Positions 24,557 to 34,489 of a stretch of DNA of 52,500 nucleotides are shown here, piece after piece. The stretch spans positions 72,501-125,000 of the forward strand of contig MVGU01001049.1 of assembly GCA_002005505.1 (NCBI GenBank), read 5' to 3'. Both the position numbers and the translations under genes were made by a program. The notes beneath the pieces are model-generated. The model was not told the origin of the DNA. It did no database searches and saw only the letters and a program-made list of their open reading frames with translations. The first letter of the stretch is position 1. Every line of letters begins with the position of its first letter. Source of the DNA: Botryococcus braunii. Lineage: Eukaryota > Chlorophyta > Trebouxiophyceae.

Positions 24557-25880
24557 CCCTCCATATCCGTGTCAGAGCAGGACCGTTCACCCTTCACATC
24601 AGGACGCCCTGCGAGCAATGCAGTGCACCATGTGAGGCCTCCCATATATTGCAACTCACTTGTGAAAAGGATAGGCACCAAGCATGCGATCACGCCATAC
24701 ACGTATTTCCACATATCATCCTGGTTCTTTCGGCTCTGGCACACTAGAACATATGATCATGAGTATCAGGCTTGAATATTGATTCCTGACAACGAAATTT
24801 TCAAGGCTGATGCTTTCATACTTATATGTCTGATACTTATATACGTAAGTACCATGCTTGAGAATTTCACATTCAGGCTTCAAATTCCTCCGAAACGGCG
24901 GGTCGGAGCCGGAGCGTTGACTAACCACCGCCTCCACGTCGCCACACACTAATCATCAACATGCCTCACACAGCCAGAAGACACCAACACGACGACAAAC
25001 ATTCGTAAAACAACATGAATCAATTGTGGACAAGCCACTGAGGTACTGAAGACCGTGAGTGCAGCACACATGTGTGTCCATCAAGAAGATGGCCTCCAGA
25101 GACTTCAATGCGCCTTCTGCGCGCATCATCCTTGGACCTGCAAGACATCCTGCATGTTTGCACCGCCTGTGGTCGTGTGGGATCACGATTGGCACAAACC
25201 GTAATCCGGATCCCCACCTACCCAAACTCCTCTCCGACGCATGACCATCAGAAGCTTCGGACATCTTTGCAGACTCAGAGCTGCATGTGGAATGTGATGT
25301 GAGCTTTGCCTCCTAAGTGTGTTCCCGCTTGAAGCGGGCCGCTTCCTGATAGGTCAAGGGTGTGTAATGCTATCAGTCGGACTCAGGCCACTAAACGTTA
25401 CCTGTCGGTCGTTACCGGTCAGGACTCGTTTGAATCTAAGCATGGCTTCGAGCTTCAACACTTCTTCTCCGGCAATATTGCCGTCCATAATGGGTTCATT
25501 ATATATGGAATATGAAGAAGTTCGTGTCCATTTATGGACACATCAGCGTGGTGACGATGAGGTCACCTTCAATGACTTGTTTCCGGTTACACGTCATGAT
25601 ACTGAATCTAGCCACAAAGAAGCCTTGGACGAAGATCTACCTCATGGTTCCAAGCTTAATATAGGACATGCCCCAAAGGGCATAACTCTTGCGGAGGTAC
25701 AGGCAAAGACCTTGGAGCCGGGTCGAGTGACAATATCTAATGTTTTTTCAGCAAATTCAACAGTTTTTCATGCATTAATTTCCCACAATGTTTGTAACCT
25801 TAGGAAATACAGTAATTTTTATGATGTGCCTCATGCGGCCAACAACGTTAATGTTGGTAATGGCGCCATCGTGCCCTACC
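24557..25880. repeat. Left arm of a large inverted repeat
   Basis: Reads as the diverged reverse complement of 45677-47002 along its whole length. Examples: CCCTCCATATCCGTGTCAG at its outer end and GGTAATGGCGCCATC at its inner end. By eye roughly 85-90% identity in a 200-bp sample. It ends exactly where the LTR of element A1 begins. Confidence 0.85.
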
Positions 25881-25885
25881 TGTAA
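25442..25885 (+). CDS. Unrecognised ORF in inverted-repeat arm, truncated by LTR
   Basis: 147 codons from the ATG at 25442 (MASSFNTSSPAILPSIMG) to PYL plus a TAA that belongs to the first bases of the A1 LTR (TGTAA). I do not recognise the family. No signal peptide or membrane segment is obvious. The same frame is preserved in the other arm (46118 down to about 45560, minus), where it continues past PYL into LAPPEQRPVDKTQKRAG for about 45 more residues. So the left copy has lost its C-terminus to the LTR junction. An open frame may extend upstream to 25319 without an ATG. It could be a host gene fragment or part of an unknown mobile element. Confidence 0.4.
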   Translation: MASSFNTSSPAILPSIMGSLYMEYEEVRVHLWTHQRGDDEVTFNDLFPVTRHDTESSHKEALDEDLPHGSKLNIGHAPKGITLAEVQAKTLEPGRVTISNVFSANSTVFHALISHNVCNLRKYSNFYDVPHAANNVNVGNGAIVPYL

Positions 25886-26145
25886 CGGTCTCCTTCCATA
25901 TTTCTAAACCAGCCTTAGATAATATCTCGAAGCCGTCACATGCAGTGGCGGGAATATTGATAGCTGGTTGTACCGGAAGGTACCCTCATTGTTCGCGCCC
26001 CTAGGCAGGGACCAGGTCGGTGCTAGGAGGGAAGGACGACGGAAGAGAGAGATATATAATGATATTCATGTAACAAGCGATTGATCCACCTGTGTCTCGC
26101 CTGTGTCTCAAGCTCTTCTCTCTCTCTTACTTGCTTCCAGTACTT
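25881..26145 (+). repeat. A1 5' LTR
   Basis: Starts TGTAACGG, ends AGTACT. The A2 copy shows the full end AGTACTTACA, so A1 has lost about six bases (TACAGT or similar) at the LTR/primer-site border. Confidence 0.9.
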
Positions 26146-26158
26146 GGTATTCGGCGTG

Positions 26159-27557
26159 ATGGCGACGATCAATTCCGAAGCCAACACCGCCTTTTCCGCT
26201 GAGTTTGTCGACGCTCTAGCAGCTATCTTTCAGAAGAGTGAAGTGAATTGTCCATTTAGGAATGACTGCTTAACTTCATTCAAAATCCAGACGGCTTTTC
26301 CAGCCACCACAAAGGGTTAATTCTAGCATGCGCAAACAGTTCGCGCACGTTTAGTAGTTGGGTGCAAAACTTTGCATCATTAGGCACAGCTTTTGTGAAC
26401 ACCGACAAGAACGAAGAATTTCAGTGGACAGTTAACCGACACTTTGACAACGTGAACGCTCGGAATTTCGTTGAATGGCTCGAGGAGTCGCAGCGGCTTT
26501 ACGACCAGTGGGGCAGAAGCTCGACGGACAGGGACGACCTTGATCAAGGTCCTCATGAGGAAAGCCTTTCCCCTACCTCGCATGTTAATATGCCGGTGAA
26601 TATGCCTGTACCCGCTGCTACGCCCATACCTATGGAGACGGAACCACTTGCACCGGTACCTGAGCTTTTAAACTTATTGACCAAGGAAGAGTTACTGACT
26701 GTTGCACTAACGACTAAGCCTGCGGCTGTGTCAGCCAAAACTTGGCTATCTATGACGGCCACAGAGCGAAAAATGATGATGACCGGCGCGGACGCCACCT
26801 CTGGTACTCCCCCACCTTCGCGCTTGATTGTGGAGTCTGTTGAACCAGTTGGAACATCTACTGTTTTCACGGGTCATAAGCCCAACAGTTTTTCAAAGAA
26901 TTAATACAGTGATAAGATGTTGCCTCCGCCCGAAAAATTTACGGGAGCACTCACGGGGGTATCCATATCTTTGTTTATGAATCAGATGCATGCATATCTA
27001 TCGACACAATTAGGAATATCAACACCCATTGAACACGAGTGGGGAACATTGCTTTTTAATCATTTGGGCGGTGATGCCCTCGACCTGGTGCACGCCAGGA
27101 TGGAAGCCGTAAAGCAACCTTTAACGTGGACAGAGACTTGTTCTCTGCTGGAAAATGCGTTTGTGGATCTCTCGCACAACGCAGTGTACTTGGGGGAACA
27201 GATTGACTCCCTTACTTATAAAGATTTTGAGAATAAGGGCGGGCTTATGGCGTTCTGCCACGCCTTCCAGTCTTTGGCCACAAAACTGGGATCTCGGAGG
27301 TCTGACGAAGACCACATTAAACATTTGTATAATGTGTTACCTGGGCGCATGTGCGCCATGCTGACCGCCAAGTTTGATTTTTCCCAGTAGGTGAAACTAA
27401 CCGATGTACTCCGTGCAAACCGCACTTGAAGATTTGGCCTAGAGCATCCCATCAACAACACCATTAAGGCCAAGGACTCACGGATGAGTGCAGGGCGTTT
27501 TGGCTCAAACTCTCGGGGAGGTTACACTCCTGGTGGTTCCTCAGCTAATCGGGGTGA
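26159..27557 (+). pseudogene. A1 gag (5' part)
   Basis: Starts MATINSEANTAF at 26159. The first frame stops at 26320 right after AAAGGGT and continues one frame back as LILACANSSRTF; the same arrangement is in A2. A TAA at 26902-26904 (also in A2) and an A1-only TAG after DFS Q (near 27388) interrupt it further. The central capsid-like part reads EWGTLLFNHLGGDALDLVHA. It has no CCHC knuckle but ends in an RGG-type stretch. Cut by B1 at 27557. Confidence 0.8.
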
Positions 27558-27845
27558 TGTAGTACTCAGCAATGCAAGGGAAGAGAAAGGGAATAATAGT
27601 TGAGACACGGAGCTCGTTACAAGTAAGATTACTCTCTGAGTCAGTAATCAATGCCCAATGCCATAGCATGGCGCCCTACTTCCCTCCATAGGCTCGGGCG
27701 AGTACCCCCCCGATAGGAGGTACATAGGAGCCAGCTAGGAATATCCCGCCAAGAGCCGGTGGAGCACTTGTAACGGGTAACGAGTAGAATCCCCACATGT
27801 CACAGGCGGAAGCTATGACTACAGCAATACGAGGAGACCGTTACA
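27558..27845 (-). repeat. B1 3' LTR
   Basis: Reads TGTAACGGTCTCCTCG...GAGTACTACA on the minus strand. Preceded in element sense by an AAGGGGGGGGAGA polypurine tract. Confidence 0.93.
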
Positions 27846-28350
27846 TCTCCCCCCCCTTAAGTCGCGTCCCCCCTTCGGTAACTGCCTGCCTGCCTGAATG
27901 GGCACTAACGGGATACAAATGGCAGTACGACTGAAGCTGTACATGTCCCATACCATGACAACCTAGCCAGGGACTTGTGAATGCGACATGTCTACACGTG
28001 CACGGCACGTTCACAACCAGGGCTTCAGCCCACTTCAGTCCGGAATTTCCCATTTGGGTGATCTCCTGAAGTGCTGCGAGCCAAATAAAGATGGTGCGCT
28101 TCCATCTTGGTTCACCTTGGGAACCATGTTATGCCCCACATTTGGGCATGCGAGCGTGGATTTGATCAGGATCCACGCTGAGTCTGGGTTGTCCGTGCTG
28201 CAGGAACGACGGCGTCCCGTGATGTCCCTGGTCACGTGCCAACCCAAGGTCAAGTTTTTTTTTTTTTTTTTTGACTCGGCAACGTTTGCCAAATCCTTGA
28301 GACACACAGAGAGGGTCCCCAGTAAGGATTCCCGGATGCCCTTGGATGCC

Positions 28351-29110
28351 CTACCCCTCCCAGCTATCAAGCCCGTGAGAGAGTTTGTAGGGTGACAAAA
28401 GGCTATCACAAGTACCCACCAAGTTGCTCTCTGGCTCCCAAGAGTTATGCTCTGCGCCATATCCTTCCCATTTGATGAGGTATTTGAAAGTAGGTTTCCC
28501 TTTCCTACTCCCGGTTTTCATGTGGGCCAAGATGGCCTCAACCTCATAATTGACTTCCCCATCAATGATAAGTGGCAAGGGAGGAGGGGGGTTCCGTCCC
28601 GGAACGTACTTCCGCAAGGAAGATACATGTATAACATTGTGCCATTTCACATGGGATGGGAAGGAGAGCTTGGAGGCAACAGGGCTGATGACTTTGACAA
28701 TTGAGAAAGGGCCAATCCACTTGGGTAGCAATTTTCTGCACAGTGTGGATTTGAGGCCAGCGTTTCGGGTCGAAAACAACACTTTATCACCCACAGCAAA
28801 AGAAATGTCCCGTCTGCCCTTATTGTAATGTTTTTGCTGTGCCTCTTGTGCTAAAGCAATGTGCTTCTTTGCATTCTCCCAAGCGACAACTCTGTCTTGG
28901 GTGGCTTTCAACAATATGTTTGCATCATGCAAATGAGAGGCCAGCAGGGCAGAAGTGCCAGTAGCACTAGGGGGACTTGGCAGATCGTTTGCTAATGACC
29001 CGGGGACTCGGGGATGCCTGCCAAAATTGACAAAGAAGGGTGTCGATTTGATGCTGTGTTGGTATGTGTTATTGATTGCAAGTTGCGCTGCAGGGATAAA
29101 GGTGTCCTAG
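28351..29110 (-). pseudogene. B1 integrase C-terminus and chromodomain
   Basis: The frame encodes the post-catalytic integrase part (VGDKVLFSTRNAGLKSTLCRK, KWHNVIHVSSLRKY), then a chromodomain (ILAHMKTGSRKGKPTFKYLI, KWEGYGAEHNSWEPE). Known: chromodomains direct chromoviruses to heterochromatin. It is separated from the catalytic core by the frameshift from the palindromic insertion at 29160-29185. A T18 run (A18 in element sense) follows at 28255-28272. Confidence 0.85.
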
Positions 29111-31261
29111 TCAGAACCCCTTGGGTTCACAAAGTGTCTTAGCATGTCTTCCACTATAGATGAATAGGGTAGCTACCCTATTCATGCGTTCGGTTTGTCC
29201 ATCCGTCTGAGGATGGTAAGGTGAGGACATGCACTGTTTGATCCCAATTGATTTACACCAGGTTTGAAACCACTGGGATGTGAAACGAGGGTCCCTATCA
29301 GAAATCAGTGTTTCGGGTACCCCAAAGATGCTGAACACAGCAGTAGAGAGGAGGCGCGCTACATCCTCTGCCGAACAATGAAAATCACAAGGGACAAATC
29401 TACACATCTTGGTGAGACGGTCTACCACCACCAAAAGGGCATTATGACCATCATTCGTGGGTGGTAGGCAAGTGATAAAATCAAATGAGAGTGAATTCCA
29501 GGGCTTATCTGGGATTGGAAGAGGCCGGAGTAGGCCTTTTGGGCCGGCTGTGTCGGGTTTGTTGCGTTGGCAGCTGTCACAGCTGGAAATGAAACGTTTG
29601 ACGTCCCCAACCATGCCTGGCCATGTAAAATGGCGCTGCAAGACTTCCAAAGTCCTCTTACTTCCCATGTGCCCATATGAAGGTGTGTCATGAAATTCTG
29701 CGATGAGCCCACACTTCACTTCAGCGTCACTGGGTACCACGATGCGTTGGTGCCCTTGCTTCACCGTCTTCCACCAAAATTCATCATGAAACTTCAATTT
29801 ATCAGTTGTAGAGGTCATCGAGAACTTAGGGTCTTTCTGATAAGCCCTTTTAAGTTTGTCAAGCAGGGGTGGGCCTAGAAGTTGCAGCTCACTTGGAAAA
29901 TGTATGCTGTGGGAACGGAATTTCCCCGAAAGGTGTTGGTCTAACTCATTTGGTATACTGAAGCCTAAATCACTTGAAAAAACTTCACATTCTACCGTTG
30001 TGGGGTGGGACTGAACTTGCAGGTCGTTAGACTGCAGGTGACTCGCACAACTGGGTACCGTTACAGGTAAGTTCGGTTTCGAATGAGAAATAGACTTATC
30101 TTGAAATAAGATGGTGTTCAGAAATGGCGCGGAAGTAACCGGACCACTCTGTTGTCCCGAAAGCGTTGCGTGATCGAGATCCGCAGCTCGGGCCTGTGCG
30201 CGAGTAAACGCCGCGAGAATGTGTTGCCTGTGCTCCCCAACAGTATTCAAAAGGTTAGAGCATCTTGACAAGGGATCAGCCACATTTGTGTGTCCAGGCT
30301 CGTACTTCCAGCTGAAGTGGAACCTTTGCAGAGTTTCATACCACCTTTCTTGCCTCCTGCTCAGAACAGGAGTGCCTTGATAGAAAGTATTTGGATGATG
30401 ATCTGTGATAATAGTAAGACCGTCACAACCTTCAAGGTAATGTCTCCAAGCTTTCAGCGCATATATGGTGGCACACAATTCCTGCTCAGACACTGAATAG
30501 TTCATTTCTGCTGCAGAGAAACGCTTAGACAAGTATGCAATGGGTTTGTCATTCTGCAATAAAACTGCACCCATCCCAAATCCAGAAGAATCTGTGACAA
30601 GAGTGTAAGGGAGAGAGGGGTCAGGCGCTTGGAGAATTGGCGCTTCAGTAAGGGCCGTCTTCAGCCCTTCAAATCCCTCGTGGCATGCTATGGTCCATCT
30701 AAATACTGCATGCTTCTTGGTGAGATTGACGAGGGGGAGCGCTAGTGCAGAGAAGCCCTGCACAAATCTCCTGAAGAAATTGCAAAGCCCCAAAAATGCG
30801 CGCACTTCAGTAACATTTGAAGGGATAGGCCAATCTTTGACAGCAGAAATTTTTGCAGGATCCGGTTTAATGCCCTCGGGCCCCACATAGTATCCTAAAA
30901 ATAGGGTCCAATCTTCCATGAATGAGCACTTGGAGAGTTTCAAATAGAAACGATTGTCTCTGAGAAGTTGGAAAACAAGTTGCAGATGCTTAAGATGTTC
31001 CTCTTTGGTCTTAATATATATCATGATGTCATCTAGATAGATGACTACAAACTTATGAAGATACTTGGCAAATACTCTGTTCATTGCTGTTTGAAAGGTG
31101 GCTGGAGCGTTAGACAGGCCAAATGGCAACACTTTAAACTGAAATTGGCCCATATGAGTTTTAAAAGAGGTTTTTGGGACATCACTATCATCAATTCTCA
31201 ACTGATGGTTCCCACTATGGAGGTCCAAGGACGTAAAGTATTTAGCACCTGCAAAGCTCAT
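29111..31261 (-). pseudogene. B1 reverse transcriptase, RNase H and integrase core
   Basis: 716-codon frame. The RT palm has LPFGLSNAPATFQT and the YLDD catalytic motif. RNase H has LVTDSSGFGMGAVL. The integrase zinc finger has H...H and CDSCQ. The DDE core has DFITCLPPT, LISDRDPRFTS and HPQTDGQTERMNR. The frame is then broken by a palindromic insertion just after MNR. The N-terminal RT lies in a separate frame because of an extra T near 31250. Confidence 0.92.
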
Positions 31262-31695
31262 CTAAGGTTTCATCTAACCTAGGTAAGGGTGTGCTACTTT
31301 TGATGGTGGCACTGTTCAATTTGCGATAATCCACCACCATGCGCAAAGACCCATCCTTTTTCTCAACTAACAAAACAGGGGCAGAAAAAGGGTGGGTACT
31401 GTCCTCAATCAGGCCCAGGGCCAACAGTTGAAGGATGGTAGCCTCAATTGCAGCTTTTTCCTTTGAAGAATGGCGTGGTGTGTAGCCTGGCTTGATGGGT
31501 ATGTTGGGGTCCAGAAGAATCACGTGGTGGGTTCCCCTATATGGAGGTAAACCGGCAGGCAAGGACTCTGGAAACAAATCTTCATACTCCCGGAGGAGGT
31601 CAGCAATCAAAGGGTTTACAGAGGACAAGCGTTGATGAAGATCACTAGGACCATTCAAGTTCAAAGTACATAAAACTGATCCTATGCCATGGATC
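31242..31695 (-). pseudogene. B1 protease-RT linker and RT N-terminus
   Basis: Reads LFPESLPAGLPPYRGTHHVI, PGYTPRHSSKEK, LVEKKDGSLRMVVDYRKLN, RLDETLDEL, then shifts frame through one extra T. B2 lies immediately upstream in element sense. Confidence 0.88.
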
Positions 31696-31700
31696 GTCTC

Positions 31701-31987
31701 TGTAACGGTCTCCTCGTATTGCTGTAGTCATAGCTTCCGCCTGTGACATGTGGGGATTCTACTCGTTACCCGTTACAAGTGCTCCACCGGCTCTTGGCGG
31801 GATATTCCTAGCTGGCTCCTATGTACCTTCTATCGGGGGGTACTCGCCCGAACCTATGGAGGGAAGTAGGGCGCCATGCTATGGCATTGGGCATTGATTA
31901 CTGACTCAGAGAGTAATCTTACTTGTAACGAGCTCCGTGTCTAACCTATTATTCCCTTTTTCTTCCCTTGCATTGCTGAGTACTACA
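31701..31987 (+). repeat. B2 5' LTR
   Basis: TGTAACGGTCTCCTCG to GAGTACTACA, followed two bases later by the primer site TGGTTTCGGCG. Confidence 0.93.
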
Positions 31988-32006
31988 AGTGGTTTCGGCG
32001 TTACGG

Positions 32007-33631
32007 CTACGACAACCACTGATGTTAATACCAACATCGTTTTTTCCGCTGATTTCTTAGCCGTTGTCAAATCTGCAATTGAATCTTCGGACATTAGATG
32101 TCCATTTAGGAAAGATCTGGTCCATTTTTTATCGCACACACATGAGTATTTACCCCAACATGCTCTTGTTAGCAATCGTCAACAATTCTCGAATTTTTGC
32201 TCACTGGGCCGATAAGTTTAAGGAACTTGCAAAAGCGTTTAAGGACAAAGATGATCACGAATTGTGTGAGCGGATTATGACGGACCATCTCAGCAGAGTG
32301 GATACCGCCAACTTCGCGGGCTGGGTCGCAGCGGCCCAGGGCATTTACGAAGACTGGCTGACACGATTAGTAGGTGATTATGATTGGGACGACAATGGTA
32401 ATGAGGAAGGTCCCTCCCCTACGTCGAATGTTGTTCCTGTGGGACCTGTGCCACCTGTGGAACCCGCGCCCACGGAGACAGAGCTGGGAGCACCGAAGCT
32501 GATTGACCTAATTACGAAAGAAGATTTATATCATGTAGCACTAACCACAAAACCAGCGGCAGTCTCCATTAAAACGTGGCTATCACTGAATAGCCAGGAG
32601 AGGCTCATGCTGACTAGCGCGGACCGTACGGGTACTCCCCACCGATGTCTTTGCCTTTCAATTTGGATGCTTTAGAACCCACAATACCTTTGATGAATAC
32701 TGAAATGCAAATTCCGAAGACATACAAGCACAGATACAGTGATAAGATGCTCCCGCCACCCGAGAAATTCACTTGCGCGCTCGAAGGTGCTTCTATCTCT
32801 TTGTTTTTAACACAGATACGTGCATACTTGTGTACACAATTGGGAGTATCTCAACCTCTTGAATCAGAATGGGGAACATTACTTTTCAATCATTTGAGTG
32901 GTGACGCTCTTGATTTGGAACACGCTACGATGGAATCTGTTAAACGACCTTTAACGTGGTCAGAAACATGTGATTTACTGACAAATGCATTTGTGGACGT
33001 TTCTCACAATGCCGTCCACTTGGGGGAACAACTGGATTCCCTTACGTTAAAAGAATTTGACGGAAAAGGCGTACTCATTGCCTTTTGTCATAAATACCAA
33101 TCTTTGGCCACCAGATTGGGGTCACGCAGGTCTGACGAGGACCATGTAAAGCATTTATATGACATCTTGCCTGGACGCATGTGCGCCATGTTGACTGCAA
33201 AGTTCGATTTTACAACCTCTGTCAAACTCGTGGATGTATTGCGTGCTCTACGCACCTCCCGTTTTGGTTTGGAAAGCACAGCCAAACCATCAAAAGACTC
33301 ACGGACGCACGCAGGTAATGGCCATACTCGTTATGGTCCATCAACGAGGGGAGGCTTCACTCCTCGGGGAGGCTCGACTCACCGGGGATCTTATCAAAAT
33401 CGTGGTAGCTTCAACCACAATCGTCACTGGCAAGCTGACGGACCTACCACGCCGAACAACAACCAAGCAAACTCCAACAATGGCAACCATGGCCACGATA
33501 ATAAGCGCCGTCGCACGGCTTTTCAATATCTGAGGGAGAATAAGGTAGCTTCCCCTCATCTTTGTGCTCTTTCCGCAAGATCGCAAGGCAACGCAACACA
33601 GTTGGCCTCGAGTTGTGACGTCTCTTGCAAC

Positions 33632-33632
<1 letters not shown>
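32007..33632 (+). pseudogene. B2 gag
   Basis: The start codon is ACG where B1 has ATG (GGCTACGACAACC). A five-base deletion near CAACATG (about 32161) shifts the first frame, after which 32064-32675 and 32645-33632 carry the rest. Capsid-like core EWGTLLFNHLSGDALDLEHA; C-terminal RGG-type box (STRGGFTPRGGSTHRGSYQN) and KRRR. No CCHC zinc knuckle. Confidence 0.85.

Positions 33633-33690
<58 letters not shown>
33633..33690 (+). repeat. (A)58 tract at pol-deletion junction
   Basis: 58 A in B2 where B1 has 18. It marks the point where everything between gag and the 3' region is missing. Confidence 0.9.
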
Positions 33691-33692
<2 letters not shown>

Positions 33693-34197
33693 TGACCTTG
33701 GGTTGGCACGTGACCAGGGACATCACGGGACGCCGTCGTTCCTTCAGCACGGACAACCCAGACTCAGCGTGGATCCTGATCAAATCCACGCTCGCATGCC
33801 CAAATGTGGGGCATAACATGGTTCCCAAGGTGAACCAAGATGGAAGCGCACCATCTTTATTTGGCTCGCAGCACTTCAGGAGATCACCCAAATGGGAAAT
33901 TCCGGACTGAAGTGGGCTGAAGCCCTGGTTGTGTAGGAGTAGTACACCCCAGTAACTTACCCCTTGTCATGGCAGTAAGGGTCGTTCCCTTACTGATTTC
34001 CCTCGGTGGCTAACTAATTACAGCACCGTGCACGTGAACGTGCCGTGCACGTGTAGACATGTCGCATTCACAAGTCCCTGGCTAGGTTGTCATGGTATGG
34101 GACATGTACAGCTTCAGTCGTACTGCCATTTGTATCCCGTTAGTGCCCATTTCAGGCAGTTACCGAAGGGGGGACGCGACTTAAGGGGGGGGGGAGA

Positions 34198-34484
34198 TGT
34201 AACGGTCTCCTCGTATTGCTGTAGTCATAGCTTCCGCCTGTGACATGTGGGGATTCTACTCGTTACCCGTTACAAGTGCTCCACCGGCTCTTGGCGGGAT
34301 ATTCCTAGCTGGCTCCTATGTACCTTCTATCGGGGGGTACTCGCCCGAGCCTATGGAGGGAAGTAGGGCGCCATGCTATGGCATTGGGCATTGATTACTG
34401 ACTCAGAGAGTAATCTTACTTGTAACGAGCTCCGTGTCTCAACTATTATTCCCTTTCTCTTCCCTTGCATTGCTGAGTACTACA
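34198..34484 (+). repeat. B2 3' LTR
   Basis: Preceded by TTAAGGGGGGGGGGAGA (polypurine tract). Ends TACTACA followed by target duplication GTCTC. Confidence 0.93.
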
Positions 34485-34489
34485 GTCTC

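Larger units (their letters stand above)
31701..34484 (+). mobile_element. Non-autonomous chromovirus B2 (pol-deleted), nested in B1
   Basis: LTRs 31701-31987 and 34198-34484, flanked by the target duplication GTCTC (31696-31700 and 34485-34489). Contains gag only. Gag is joined at TCTTGCAAC to a run of 58 A (33633-33690) and then the 3' untranslated part. Protease, RT, RNase H and integrase are absent. The LTRs differ by a handful of bases. It splits B1 between its protease and RT. The duplication shows that it transposed as a unit, so proteins must have come from another copy. Confidence 0.92.

Noticed and set aside
28255..28272. LINE or SINE poly(A) tail in B1
   Set aside because: The A run is internal to an LTR element and present at the same place in B2, with no flanking target duplication.
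33632..33910. Open frame continuing B2 gag through lysines into the 3' region
   Set aside because: It only exists because the A run reads as lysine; the sequence beyond is the untranslated 3' part also seen in B1.
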